Source of the DNA: Bacteroidales bacterium
GTDB taxonomy: Bacteria > Bacteroidota > Bacteroidia > Bacteroidales > JAADGE01
Direction of reading: 5' to 3'
Length of the DNA stretch: 9,649 bases
NCBI GenBank assembly: GCA_024762915.1
Contig: JANTGL010000086.1
Span: 1 to 9,649, forward strand
The notes under the pieces are model-generated. The model made no database searches. It saw nothing but the letters and a program-made list of their open reading frames with translations, and was not told where the DNA came from. Below are positions 1-6,746 of this stretch, one piece after another. The stretch's first letter is position 1. Each line of letters opens with the position of its first letter. A program made the translations under genes and the position numbers.

Positions 1-569
1 TTATTTATAACCGCTTCAACCGTTTTTTTAATCAATTTTCCGCCGGTTATCATTAATTTGTCATGCAATTGCCCGGCATTTTCATCCGGTAAAACAGGAA
101 CTTCCTCCTGAAAAATAATGTTGCCGGTATCAATTTGTTTTTCAATAAAAAATGTGGTTACACCGGTTTTTGTTTCACCGTTTATGATCGCATGATTTAT
201 CGGAGCAGCACCGCGGTATTGCGGTAAAAGCGATGCATGAAGGTTTATAGTGCCGTATGTCGGCATTGCCCAAACGGCTTCGGGCAACATTCTGAAAGCG
301 ACAACGATTTGTAAATCGGCATGTAAAGCATTTAATTGAGAAAGAAATAACGCATTTTTTAAATTTGTCGGTTGCAATAAGCGTAAATTATTTTCAAGAG
401 CATATTTTTTTACGGCAGACATTTGTATTTTTTTGCCTCTGCCGGCAGGTTTATCGGGAGCGGTAATCACACATACAATATTAAAGCCGACTTCATACAG
501 GACTTTTAAACTTTCGACCGCAAAATCCGGCGTTCCCATAAATATTATTCTGAATTGTTTTTTATTCAT
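1..569 (-). CDS. fmt: Methionyl-tRNA formyltransferase, partial (C-terminus beyond the window)
   Basis: Transfers a formyl group from 10-formyltetrahydrofolate to Met-tRNA(fMet) in the cytoplasm, preparing initiator tRNA for translation. The reading frame is open from ATG at 569 to the window edge, giving 189 codons of the roughly 310-320 usual for the family. The Rossmann-type formyltransferase domain is present: an N-terminal IIFMGTPDFAV strand-loop, then APDKPAGRGKK near residues 37-47, then the hallmark SLLP-x-x-RGAAPI at 113-124. Residues aligning with the E. coli catalytic triad are visible as N109, H111 and D147 (in IDTGN). The C-terminal tRNA-binding OB-fold domain lies mostly or wholly outside the window. 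The gene follows the DNA glycosylase gene by 17 bp on the same strand and is probably co-transcribed with it. Identification rests on strongly conserved motifs and is secure. Confidence 0.96.
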   Translation of the reverse strand, partial: MNKKQFRIIFMGTPDFAVESLKVLYEVGFNIVCVITAPDKPAGRGKKIQMSAVKKYALENNLRLLQPTNLKNALFLSQLNALHADLQIVVAFRMLPEAVWAMPTYGTINLHASLLPQYRGAAPINHAIINGETKTGVTTFFIEKQIDTGNIIFQEEVPVLPDENAGQLHDKLMITGGKLIKKTVEAVIN

Positions 570-586
570 CAATTATTAATTTTCAA

Positions 587-1072
587 TTATAAATTATCAA
601 TTATCAAACGCCATTTATTCAACTTCTCTTCAAAAGACATCCGTGCATTTGCCGGACTTGTGGAAGGTAACGTATTAAACGTTAAATGATTGCTGAAACC
701 GACATATTTTTTGTAATATTTCATTGAAGCGGTTCCGTTAAAATAAACATGTGTAACAGTCGGATGTTCTTTAAAAAATGTTTTAAAATCATTCGGTATC
801 TCATCTTTAATATCGGCATCGGCACTGCCTTTCCTGAAACAAAATTGCAAACTGTCCCACAACGCTATCTTATTATCAATCAATAATTTCTTCTTAGTTT
901 CATAATCTTCCGAGAAATCAGAATTTAATAATTCAAACAGTATTTTCCAAAACACATTATATTTATAGCCGTAATATTCTTGTAATTCCAAGGATTTTTT
1001 CCCGGGCATTGTTCCTAAAATTAATATCTTTGCATTTTTATTTGCAATCGGCGGAAATGAATATGAATGCAT
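587..1072 (-). CDS. DNA-deoxyinosine (hypoxanthine) glycosylase, uracil-DNA glycosylase superfamily family 6
   Basis: Predicted to excise hypoxanthine, the deamination product of adenine, from DNA and so start base-excision repair. The 161-residue protein is complete and of normal family length. It begins with a strand and GTMPGKKSL loop (residues 20-28), followed by YYGYKYNVFW (33-42). N39 in that block has the same number as the asparagine I recall being reported essential in the Methanosarcina hypoxanthine-DNA glycosylase. The second family block, LPSTSPANA (135-143), replaces the HPSPLS loop of classical uracil-DNA glycosylases. FNGTAS (111-116) is the usual strand before it. The ATG at 1072 is chosen because residues 1-20 already match the family start and a TATATTTG box lies 16 nt upstream. 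It shares a strand with fmt 17 bp downstream. Family-6 membership is clear; the exact base preference is inferred. Confidence 0.85.
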   Translation of the reverse strand: MHSYSFPPIANKNAKILILGTMPGKKSLELQEYYGYKYNVFWKILFELLNSDFSEDYETKKKLLIDNKIALWDSLQFCFRKGSADADIKDEIPNDFKTFFKEHPTVTHVYFNGTASMKYYKKYVGFSNHLTFNTLPSTSPANARMSFEEKLNKWRLIIDNL

Positions 1073-1088
1073 TTCTTAAAATTTAGGA

Positions 1089-1096
1089 CAAATATA
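1089..1096 (-). promoter_or_regulatory. Candidate Bacteroidota -7 box (TATATTTG) for the glycosylase-fmt operon
   Basis: Read on the minus strand this is TATATTTG, an exact match to the Bacteroidota -7 consensus TAnnTTTG, ending 16 nt before the glycosylase ATG. No TTTG is present at the expected -33 distance, so the call rests on the -7 box and its position only. It lies in the 72-bp space between divergent starts. Confidence 0.45.
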
Positions 1097-1115
1097 AAAT
1101 AAAAGCACAATATAT

Positions 1116-1123
1116 TGAGTTTG
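1116..1123 (+). promoter_or_regulatory. Weak candidate -7 box (TGAGTTTG) for prc
   Basis: TGAGTTTG matches TAnnTTTG at all fixed positions except the second, and lies 21 nt before the ATG at 1145. There is no -33 TTTG. If real, transcription would start downstream of the alternative TTG codon at 1115, which supports the ATG as the start. Confidence 0.2.
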
Positions 1124-1144
1124 ATAATTCAACAAATAGAAATT

Positions 1145-3238
1145 ATGAATAAACTAAATCTTTTAATATCCGTATTCTTTATCGGATTCTTATTCTCATT
1201 TTCAGCTGATAATTCGGACGGCGAAAAAGACAGATTAATTTTAAATCTTTTAAAAGAAGGCTTAACCGGGTATCATTATTCAGATAAAAAAATCGATAAT
1301 GATTTTTCGGAACAAGTGTATAAGATGTATTTACAAAAACTAGATTATAATAAACGATTCTTTTTACAATCGGATATTAATGAATTTGCAGAATATAAAT
1401 ATAAAATCGATGATCAAGTTAAAAACGATGATTTTACGTTTTTCAAACTTACAAAAGATACCTATATTCAAAGAATCAGTGAACTTAAAAAATATATTGA
1501 CGATGCTTTGAAAAAGCCCTTTGATTTTACGAAAAAAGATTCAATTCAATTAGATTCGGATAAAAAACATTTTGCGTCGGATAAAAAAGAGTTAAAAAAA
1601 TATTGGCGACAATATTTGAAATATTCCGTATTAATAAAACTTGCGGATAAGATTAAAATTCAGGAAGATGCAAAAACAAATAAGGATACGACCATAGAAA
1701 TAAAACCGACTGATTCACTTCGTATAAAAGCCGTTAAAGAAGTTAAAAAGACTTATGATGATTGGTTCCATCGAGTTTCAAAAGTAGATGAAAATGATTT
1801 ATTAAGCATGTATTTTAATTCAATGACCGGTTATTACGGTCCGCATACGGGTTATTTTCCGCCGAAGGATAAAGAAAATTTTGACATACAAATTTCAGGA
1901 AAATTAGAAGGTATAGGAGCACAACTTTCACAACCGAATGCCTATATTAAAGTCGTAAAAATCATTGCCGGAAGTCCCTGTTGGAAACAAGGTGATTTAG
2001 AAGTGGGTGATAAAATAATAAAAGTTGCACAAGGCGACAAAGAACCGGTTGACGTGGTAGATATGCGCCTGGATAAAGCAATTGAGATGATTCGCGGAAA
2101 AAAAGGAACGGAAGTTCGGCTGACTGTTAAAAAAGCTGACGGCAGTATTAAAGTTATACCGATTATTCGGGATGTTATTATCCTGGAAGAAACATTTGCC
2201 AAATCTTCAGTTATTACGGACAATACTACCGGAAACAGAACCGGATATATTTATTTACCGTCTTTCTATGCCGATTTTCAAAATAAAAACGGTCGAAGAA
2301 GTGCCGACGATATTAAAAAAGAAATTTTAAAACTCAAAAAGGAAAATATTAACGGAATCATTTTAGATTTAAGAAATAACGGCGGCGGTTCATTGAAAGA
2401 TGCCATTGATATTGTCGGTTTTTTTATTAAAGACGGACCGGTGGTACAAGTTAAAAACCGATACGGAATGCCGAAAATTCTGAAGGATGAAGACAGTTCC
2501 GTTTTATATGATGATAATTTAGTCATTATGGTTAATGAATTCAGCGCTTCGGCATCTGAAATTACGGCTGCCGCCATTCAAGATTACGGAAGAGGTATTA
2601 TTGTCGGTAGTAAACATACATTCGGAAAAGGAACCGTTCAGCGATTTTTGCCTTTTGACAGAATGGTAAAAGGGAATGAGAATTTGAAACCGCTCGGTGA
2701 TTTAAAATTAACCATTCAAAAATTTTACAGAATTAACGGCGGAGCTACACAATTAAAAGGAGTTGAATCGGATATTGTATTTCCCGATGCCTATGCAAAA
2801 CTTGATATGGGTGAAAAAGATTTGGATAATCCGATGCCTTGGGATGAAATACCTAAAGCCGAATACAAAATTTTTAATACAAACTATAATCTTGCCCGTA
2901 TACAATCAGAAAGTGATAAAAGAGTTTCTTCGGATTCTTCTTTTAATATTATCAAAGCATATGCAGATAAAATGAAATACTACGGAGATAAAGAATATGA
3001 AAGCTTAAATTTAACCCGATATATGAAAAATGCCGAAGAAAGAAACCAGCTCAGTAAACGTTTCAGAAAAGCCGATAACAGAATCTCAGATTTAAAATTT
3101 TATGTTCCGTCGGCAGACTCAGCTGTTGTATATTCTGATTCTGTTAAAACCGAAAGAGTTGTTTCTTGGTTTAAAAATCTGAAAAAAGATATTTATATTA
3201 ATGAAACATTCAAAATTGTATCGGATATGAACAACTAA
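1145..3238 (+). CDS. prc: Carboxy-terminal processing (tail-specific) protease, Prc/Tsp type, peptidase family S41A
   Basis: A periplasmic serine protease that recognises unfolded or tagged C-termini and degrades or trims envelope proteins. The frame can be extended to a TTG at 1115, but I choose the ATG at 1145 because it gives a typical signal peptide: MNK, then a hydrophobic run to about residue 21. The product is 697 residues. In order it has a helical N-terminal domain (about 25-230), a PDZ domain (about 245-340, containing KLEGIGAQLS and the GSPCWKQGDLEVGD ligand loop), the S41 protease core (about 360-530) and the long helical C-terminal extension seen in Prc but not in short CtpA enzymes. 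The core shows RNNGGGSL (410-417), SASASE with catalytic S469, and FGKGTVQ with catalytic K495. The Ser-Lys spacing is one residue longer than in E. coli Prc because of SKHT in place of EPT. An intrinsic terminator follows 34 bp after the stop, so the gene looks monocistronic. Confidence 0.95.
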   Translation: MNKLNLLISVFFIGFLFSFSADNSDGEKDRLILNLLKEGLTGYHYSDKKIDNDFSEQVYKMYLQKLDYNKRFFLQSDINEFAEYKYKIDDQVKNDDFTFFKLTKDTYIQRISELKKYIDDALKKPFDFTKKDSIQLDSDKKHFASDKKELKKYWRQYLKYSVLIKLADKIKIQEDAKTNKDTTIEIKPTDSLRIKAVKEVKKTYDDWFHRVSKVDENDLLSMYFNSMTGYYGPHTGYFPPKDKENFDIQISGKLEGIGAQLSQPNAYIKVVKIIAGSPCWKQGDLEVGDKIIKVAQGDKEPVDVVDMRLDKAIEMIRGKKGTEVRLTVKKADGSIKVIPIIRDVIILEETFAKSSVITDNTTGNRTGYIYLPSFYADFQNKNGRRSADDIKKEILKLKKENINGIILDLRNNGGGSLKDAIDIVGFFIKDGPVVQVKNRYGMPKILKDEDSSVLYDDNLVIMVNEFSASASEITAAAIQDYGRGIIVGSKHTFGKGTVQRFLPFDRMVKGNENLKPLGDLKLTIQKFYRINGGATQLKGVESDIVFPDAYAKLDMGEKDLDNPMPWDEIPKAEYKIFNTNYNLARIQSESDKRVSSDSSFNIIKAYADKMKYYGDKEYESLNLTRYMKNAEERNQLSKRFRKADNRISDLKFYVPSADSAVVYSDSVKTERVVSWFKNLKKDIYINETFKIVSDMNN

Positions 3239-3242
3239 ACCA

Positions 3243-3263
3243 CTATGCATTGGAAATACATAG
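3243..3263 (+). repeat. Short imperfect inverted repeat just after prc
   Basis: CTATGCAT and ATACATAG form an 8-bp stem with one mismatch and a TGGAA loop. Flanking AAAC (3237-3240) and GTTT (3264-3267) can extend it across a 2-nt bulge. No T-run follows. It starts 4 nt past the prc stop and may act as an mRNA-stabilising hairpin or belong to the repeat-rich spacer around it. Confidence 0.4.
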
Positions 3264-3272
3264 GTTTGAACT

Positions 3273-3293
3273 ACGAATAAAATTCGTTTTTTT
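3273..3293 (+). terminator. Rho-independent terminator of prc
   Basis: ACGAAT and ATTCGT form a perfect 6-bp stem around an AAA loop, followed directly by T (seven in a row counting the last stem base). The stem is short and A/T-rich, but the T-run and the position 34 bp after the prc stop make it a credible terminator. Confidence 0.65.
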
Positions 3294-3304
3294 CATAAAA
3301 AAAA

Positions 3305-3400
3305 AGACCTTAGATTCCAGACCGTAGACGAAAAAAAAGCATTTTTGAATTAAACTCTTAAATTTATTAATTATTTTGCTTTCTATGGTCTAATATCTAA
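3305..3400. repeat. Three copies of AGACCNTAGA, two direct and one inverted
   Basis: AGACCTTAGA (3305-3314) and AGACCGTAGA (3319-3328) are direct repeats with a 14-nt period. TCTATGGTCT (3382-3391) is the inverted copy. The last two lie inside a longer imperfect inverted repeat, 3310-3328 against 3382-3400, with 15 of 19 positions matching around a 53-nt loop. The stretch is noncoding and A-tract rich. Its role is unknown; a dispersed intergenic repeat or a protein-binding site are both possible. Confidence 0.5.
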
Positions 3401-3433
3401 CATCTTGTTATATTTTCAGAAGCTGAAAGCGAG

Positions 3434-3449
3434 ATGCACTAAAGTGCAT
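3434..3449. repeat. Perfect 7-bp inverted repeat ATGCACT-AA-AGTGCAT
   Basis: The arms are perfect with a 2-nt centre; as RNA a 6-bp stem with a TAAA loop is more likely. Neither strand has a T-run straight after it, so a terminator is not supported, though it lies 37 bp past the stop of the minus-strand gene ending at 3486. The adjacent AGTTTTAACT (3450-3459) is also a small dyad. REP-like element or operator are alternatives. Confidence 0.45.
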
Positions 3450-3485
3450 AGTTTTAACTCTTTCTTTGACCAATAAAAAATAAAT

Positions 3486-3905
3486 TTAATTTTTGTAATT
3501 AATCGTTTCCGGAGCTGTGCCTGATATAATTTCAGCACCGGGAACATCAACTTTTATATATAAACGATTGCTTATTGTTCCGTCAGAAGAAATAAAAACA
3601 GTCGTAAATTCTCTTATTTCATTTCTTCCGAGACAAAATCCGAATACAAGATTTCCTTTTTTATCAACTTCAGTTACAGGCATTGTAGAAGTAATGCCGT
3701 TATGAAAATCATGCTTCATTTTTAAATATTTCGGCTTTTCACCTTTTACTTTATATAATACTCTTATATAGATTAAAGTTGAATCTTTACAAATTCCTTT
3801 TGAATAATATTCTATATTTGCAAGCTGAGCCGTAATTCCTTTTTCTTCCGTATTTGGTGAGAAAAATGATAAACCGCTTAATAAAAGAAACAAAATTGTT
3901 TTCAT
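3486..3905 (-). CDS. Small exported protein of unknown function
   Basis: I do not recognise the family. The 139-residue product begins MKT followed by a hydrophobic stretch to about residue 16, then SPNTEEKG, which reads as a signal peptide with cleavage near residue 17-20. There is no lipobox cysteine. The mature part alternates hydrophobic and polar residues in several short blocks (IEYYSKGIC, LIYIRVLYKV, NLVFGFCLG, TTVFISSDG, NRLYIKVDV), which suggests an all-beta, perhaps Ig-like, periplasmic domain. Two cysteines, C39 and C91, could form a disulfide. The gene stands alone between prc and relA, divergent from relA, with a TAAATTTG promoter box 16 nt before the ATG. This strand is preferred over the 62-codon antisense frame because of the signal peptide and the promoter. 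Confidence 0.72.
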   Translation of the reverse strand: MKTILFLLLSGLSFFSPNTEEKGITAQLANIEYYSKGICKDSTLIYIRVLYKVKGEKPKYLKMKHDFHNGITSTMPVTEVDKKGNLVFGFCLGRNEIREFTTVFISSDGTISNRLYIKVDVPGAEIISGTAPETINYKN

Positions 3906-3921
3906 TCATCAAATTTTGTTG

Positions 3922-3929
3922 CAAATTTA
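3922..3929 (-). promoter_or_regulatory. Candidate Bacteroidota -7 box (TAAATTTG) for the exported protein
   Basis: On the minus strand TAAATTTG matches TAnnTTTG exactly and ends 16 nt before the ATG at 3905. This is the same spacing as at the glycosylase gene. No clear -33 TTTG is present. Confidence 0.45.
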
Positions 3930-3969
3930 ACATAAAATATTAAAACTCTATTTTTTTATAAATAACATA

Positions 3970-6114
3970 ATGCAAAATTCAAAAACAGATCTGATTTTAT
4001 TCTTGAAAAGTATTTCCGATTCTATTGATAATCAAAGAATAATAGAAAATATCAATTTACTTACGGAAGATTTAAATAATCTTAAAAAGTCGAAAAATAA
4101 CCTTCTTTTTGATGAACCGCGAGAAATTGCAGATATTATTTTAAATGAAACGGGTGCGGATATTTCATCTGTTATTGTTGCATTATTACATTATTTCTTA
4201 AAAAATGAAGATGAATATATAAAAAAAAGATATGATAAAACAATCTATAAACTATTTAAAGGTTTAAACAAAATCCCTGAAATAAAAGCAGAAAAAACTG
4301 AAAAACAAACGGATAATTTTATTAAACTTCTGTTAAATATAACTGATGATGTAAGAGCTGTTTTAATATTAATAGCATTTCAACTATATAAAATGCGTCA
4401 TTTTATCAACTATAATTCAGATGAACAGAAACAAATACTCAATATTATAAAAAATATTTATATCCCTTTAACTCACAGAACAGGATTATATAATATCAAC
4501 ACGGAGTTGGAAGAAACTTTAATGAAATATTCCGAAAGTGAAATGTATAAAACGATTGCCGCAAAATTAAAAGAGACTAAAGCTAATCGAGATTTATATA
4601 TAAAGAATTTTATCGAACCCTTAGATATCATGTTAAAAGATGCCGGTTATAATTTTAAGATAAAAGGAAGACCTAAATCAATTCATTCGATATGGAATAA
4701 AATGAAAACTAAGGGAGTTACATTTGAAGAAGTATATGATTTATTTGCAATAAGGATTATTTTAAAATCAGATATTAAGAACGAAAAAATTGTATGTTGG
4801 AATGTCTATTCTTTAATAACAAATATTTATAAACCAAACCCCAAAAGATTAAGAGATTGGATATCGGCACCTAAATTAAGCGGCTACGAATCACTCCATA
4901 CCACCGTTCTCGGACCTGAAAACAGATGGATTGAAGTCCAGATAAGGACTCAACGCATGGACGAAATAGCGGAAAAAGGTCCCGCATCTCATTTTCAATA
5001 CAAAGTCGGAACGGCAGGTAAAGGAACCGATTGGCTGTCAAAAATTAGAGAGGCAATTGAAAATCCTGCCGAAGACGATACGGACGATGTTGTAAAATCA
5101 TCACTTTATTCCGATGATATCCTTGTGTTTACGCCTGAAAATGATTTAATAAGCATGAAAAAAGGGTACACTTTGTTGGATTTTGCTTTTGCCGTACATA
5201 CAAAAGTGGGAGAGACCTGTAACGGCGGCATTGTAAACGGAAAAATTCAAACTCTTTCATATGAATTACAAAACGGAGATACTGTTAAAATTCTGACAAA
5301 TAAAAATAAAAAACCTAATCCGGAATGGTTAGATATCGTAAAAGGACAAAGAACTAAAACAAAAATAAAAAGAGCTTTGAAAGCAATTACTTTTGAAGCT
5401 GCAGGAACAGGTAAAGAACTTTTAAAAGAAAAATTCGAAAGACTCAAATTACCGTTTAATGAAATGTCCGTACAAAAAATTGCAGAATATTTTAATTATA
5501 AAACAGCAATAGAACTTTTTCATAATGTCGGAAAAGGAAATATTGATTTGCAAAAAATAAAACATATTTTTGAATCCGAAAAAGAGCAAAAGAAAGAAAA
5601 AAATAACATAATAGAGGATAGTTTACCGATTGAAATACAAGAAATTCCGAAAACTGATGATTATTTGATTATCGGAGATAATTTATCGGGTTTGGATTAT
5701 AAATTTGCAAAATGTTGTAATCCCTTGCCCGGTGATAAAATATTCGGTTTTGTTACCGTAAATAAAGGGACTAAAATTCATAAAACGACCTGCTTAAATG
5801 CAAAGGAAATGTATGCCCGTTTTCCCTACAGAATTATTAAAGCTAAATGGAATAAAACAGACGGATTTTCTGCGTTTTCTGCAAAAATTTTCATTAACGG
5901 AAGTGATAAAAGCGGTTTAACAGCAGAAGTTACAAAAATTATTAATGAAGAATTTAATATGAAACTTCTTGCAATTTCTTTGAAAACTAATATTAATAAT
6001 CATTTTGAGGGGATTGTAATTGTAGAAGTTAATAACAGAAAACAACTGAATGATTTAATAAAACGATTAAAAATTGTAAAAGGAATGAGATCCGTGGAGG
6101 AGAAAAGAAATTAA
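3970..6114 (+). CDS. relA: RelA/SpoT-family (p)ppGpp synthetase with a degenerate hydrolase domain
   Basis: Makes the alarmone (p)ppGpp from ATP and GDP/GTP on stalled ribosomes. The 714-residue protein has the full long-RSH architecture: pseudo-hydrolase HD region (about 45-190), synthetase (about 225-345), TGS (about 385-445), helical region, zinc-finger/conserved-cysteine domain with C582, C583, H604 and C608, and an ACT domain (about 635-712). The synthetase is intact: GRPKS (233-237), EEVYDLFAIRI (253-263), RLRDW (293-297), YESLH (306-310) and EVQIRT (322-327). The hydrolase is not. The HD motif reads ALLHY (71-75), the following ED pair is absent, and the canonical ADRLHNMR block is AFQLYKMR (136-143). 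It should therefore synthesise but not hydrolyse, and needs a separate hydrolase elsewhere in the genome. RLRD is nearer the RxKD form of bifunctional enzymes than the ExDD form of gammaproteobacterial RelA, so hydrolase loss was probably independent. The ATG at 3970 is the first in frame. Confidence 0.93.
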   Translation: MQNSKTDLILFLKSISDSIDNQRIIENINLLTEDLNNLKKSKNNLLFDEPREIADIILNETGADISSVIVALLHYFLKNEDEYIKKRYDKTIYKLFKGLNKIPEIKAEKTEKQTDNFIKLLLNITDDVRAVLILIAFQLYKMRHFINYNSDEQKQILNIIKNIYIPLTHRTGLYNINTELEETLMKYSESEMYKTIAAKLKETKANRDLYIKNFIEPLDIMLKDAGYNFKIKGRPKSIHSIWNKMKTKGVTFEEVYDLFAIRIILKSDIKNEKIVCWNVYSLITNIYKPNPKRLRDWISAPKLSGYESLHTTVLGPENRWIEVQIRTQRMDEIAEKGPASHFQYKVGTAGKGTDWLSKIREAIENPAEDDTDDVVKSSLYSDDILVFTPENDLISMKKGYTLLDFAFAVHTKVGETCNGGIVNGKIQTLSYELQNGDTVKILTNKNKKPNPEWLDIVKGQRTKTKIKRALKAITFEAAGTGKELLKEKFERLKLPFNEMSVQKIAEYFNYKTAIELFHNVGKGNIDLQKIKHIFESEKEQKKEKNNIIEDSLPIEIQEIPKTDDYLIIGDNLSGLDYKFAKCCNPLPGDKIFGFVTVNKGTKIHKTTCLNAKEMYARFPYRIIKAKWNKTDGFSAFSAKIFINGSDKSGLTAEVTKIINEEFNMKLLAISLKTNINNHFEGIVIVEVNNRKQLNDLIKRLKIVKGMRSVEEKRN

Positions 6115-6120
6115 TAAGTT

Positions 6121-6142
6121 TGCAAATATCAGATATTCTGCA
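6121..6142 (+). other. Possible 3' hairpin after relA
   Basis: TGCAAATATC and GATATTCTGCA can pair as a stem of about 8-9 bp with a one-base bulge and a small loop, starting 6 nt after the relA stop. No T-run follows, so it may be an mRNA 3' end structure but is not a convincing intrinsic terminator. Confidence 0.3.
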
Positions 6143-6198
6143 TAATAACAACTATAATTTATTTTATTAAATTATTATTTAAAATAATTCTAAATAAT

Positions 6199-6229
6199 TT
6201 TGTTTTATTATTTTTTTAATATAACTTTG
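6199..6229 (+). promoter_or_regulatory. Bacteroidota housekeeping promoter of the superoxide reductase gene
   Basis: TTTG at 6199-6202 and TAACTTTG at 6222-6229 are exact matches to the -33 and -7 consensus boxes, with a 19-nt spacer inside the known range. Transcription should start a few bases after 6229, giving a leader of about 45-50 nt. This is the best housekeeping promoter in the window. No extra oxidative-stress operator was recognised around it. Confidence 0.8.
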
Positions 6230-6283
6230 CATCAAGAAAATAACAAAACATATAAATATCTTTAATTCTTAAAAAATATAACA

Positions 6284-6667
6284 ATGGCAAAAATTAATCA
6301 ATATCAAGACATCAGTCAGGTCGACAGAGAAGCAAAAAAAGATTACATTGACAGACACTCACCGTTTATTCACTGTGCCGACACGGCAAAAAAAGGTGAA
6401 AAATTTAAAGTAAAAGTACAAATGGGAAATGAGTATCCGCATCCGGATGATTTTGATCATTATATTCAATATATTGAATTATGGAGTGGTGAAGTTAAAC
6501 TCGGACAAGTGAGTTTTCCTCCCGGAACTTTCGGAAATGTTTCCGGACATGCTGAAGTTGATTTTTACATTGTACCGACTAAAAGTAATTTAAAATTAAC
6601 AGCGATGGCATACTGCACGAAGCACGGTTTATGGCAAAGTGAGGTAAAAGAAGTTGCTGCTGAGTAG
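6284..6667 (+). CDS. Superoxide reductase, one-iron (class II, neelaredoxin-like)
   Basis: Reduces superoxide to hydrogen peroxide without making oxygen, a detoxification route typical of anaerobes. The 127-residue protein is the catalytic iron domain alone, without the N-terminal desulforedoxin rubredoxin-like domain of two-iron desulfoferrodoxins. The five predicted iron ligands are present: H25 (DRHSPFI), H53 and H59 (HPDDFDHYIQYIEL), C111 and H114 (YCTKHGLW). The lid loop normally written E-K-H-x-P is D-R-H-S-P here, so both the glutamate and the catalytically important lysine are replaced by shorter or bulkier residues of like charge. There is no signal peptide, so it acts in the cytoplasm. 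It has its own promoter and terminator and so is monocistronic. The ATG at 6284 is followed at once by the family-like N-terminus; the leader before it is A-rich with no Shine-Dalgarno. Confidence 0.93.
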   Translation: MAKINQYQDISQVDREAKKDYIDRHSPFIHCADTAKKGEKFKVKVQMGNEYPHPDDFDHYIQYIELWSGEVKLGQVSFPPGTFGNVSGHAEVDFYIVPTKSNLKLTAMAYCTKHGLWQSEVKEVAAE

Positions 6668-6693
6668 TTTTCATAATAAATAGTATTAGTTAA

Positions 6694-6718
6694 AGCCCGA
6701 TTCAATCGGGCTTTTTTT
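6694..6718 (+). terminator. Rho-independent terminator of the superoxide reductase gene
   Basis: AGCCCGAT and ATCGGGCT form a perfect 8-bp stem around a TCA loop, followed by a run of T (seven counting the stem end), 26 bp after the stop. On the opposite strand the tail is only TTT, so it could act weakly for the convergent gene ending at 6747. Confidence 0.92.
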
Positions 6719-6746
6719 AGAAAAAAAATCTCTTTTAAAAAATCTT

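Noticed and set aside
1115..1144. TTG start that would add ten residues to the Prc protease
   Set aside because: The extension places polar residues before a standard signal peptide that begins at the ATG at 1145, and the only candidate -7 box overlaps the TTG.
1942..2577. Two minus-strand frames of 93 and 99 codons inside prc
   Set aside because: They lie opposite conserved protease sequence, are serine/leucine-rich in the way antisense frames often are, and have no start signals.
3517..3705. 62-codon plus-strand frame antisense to the exported protein gene
   Set aside because: No family features, signal peptide or promoter; the minus-strand gene explains the region better.
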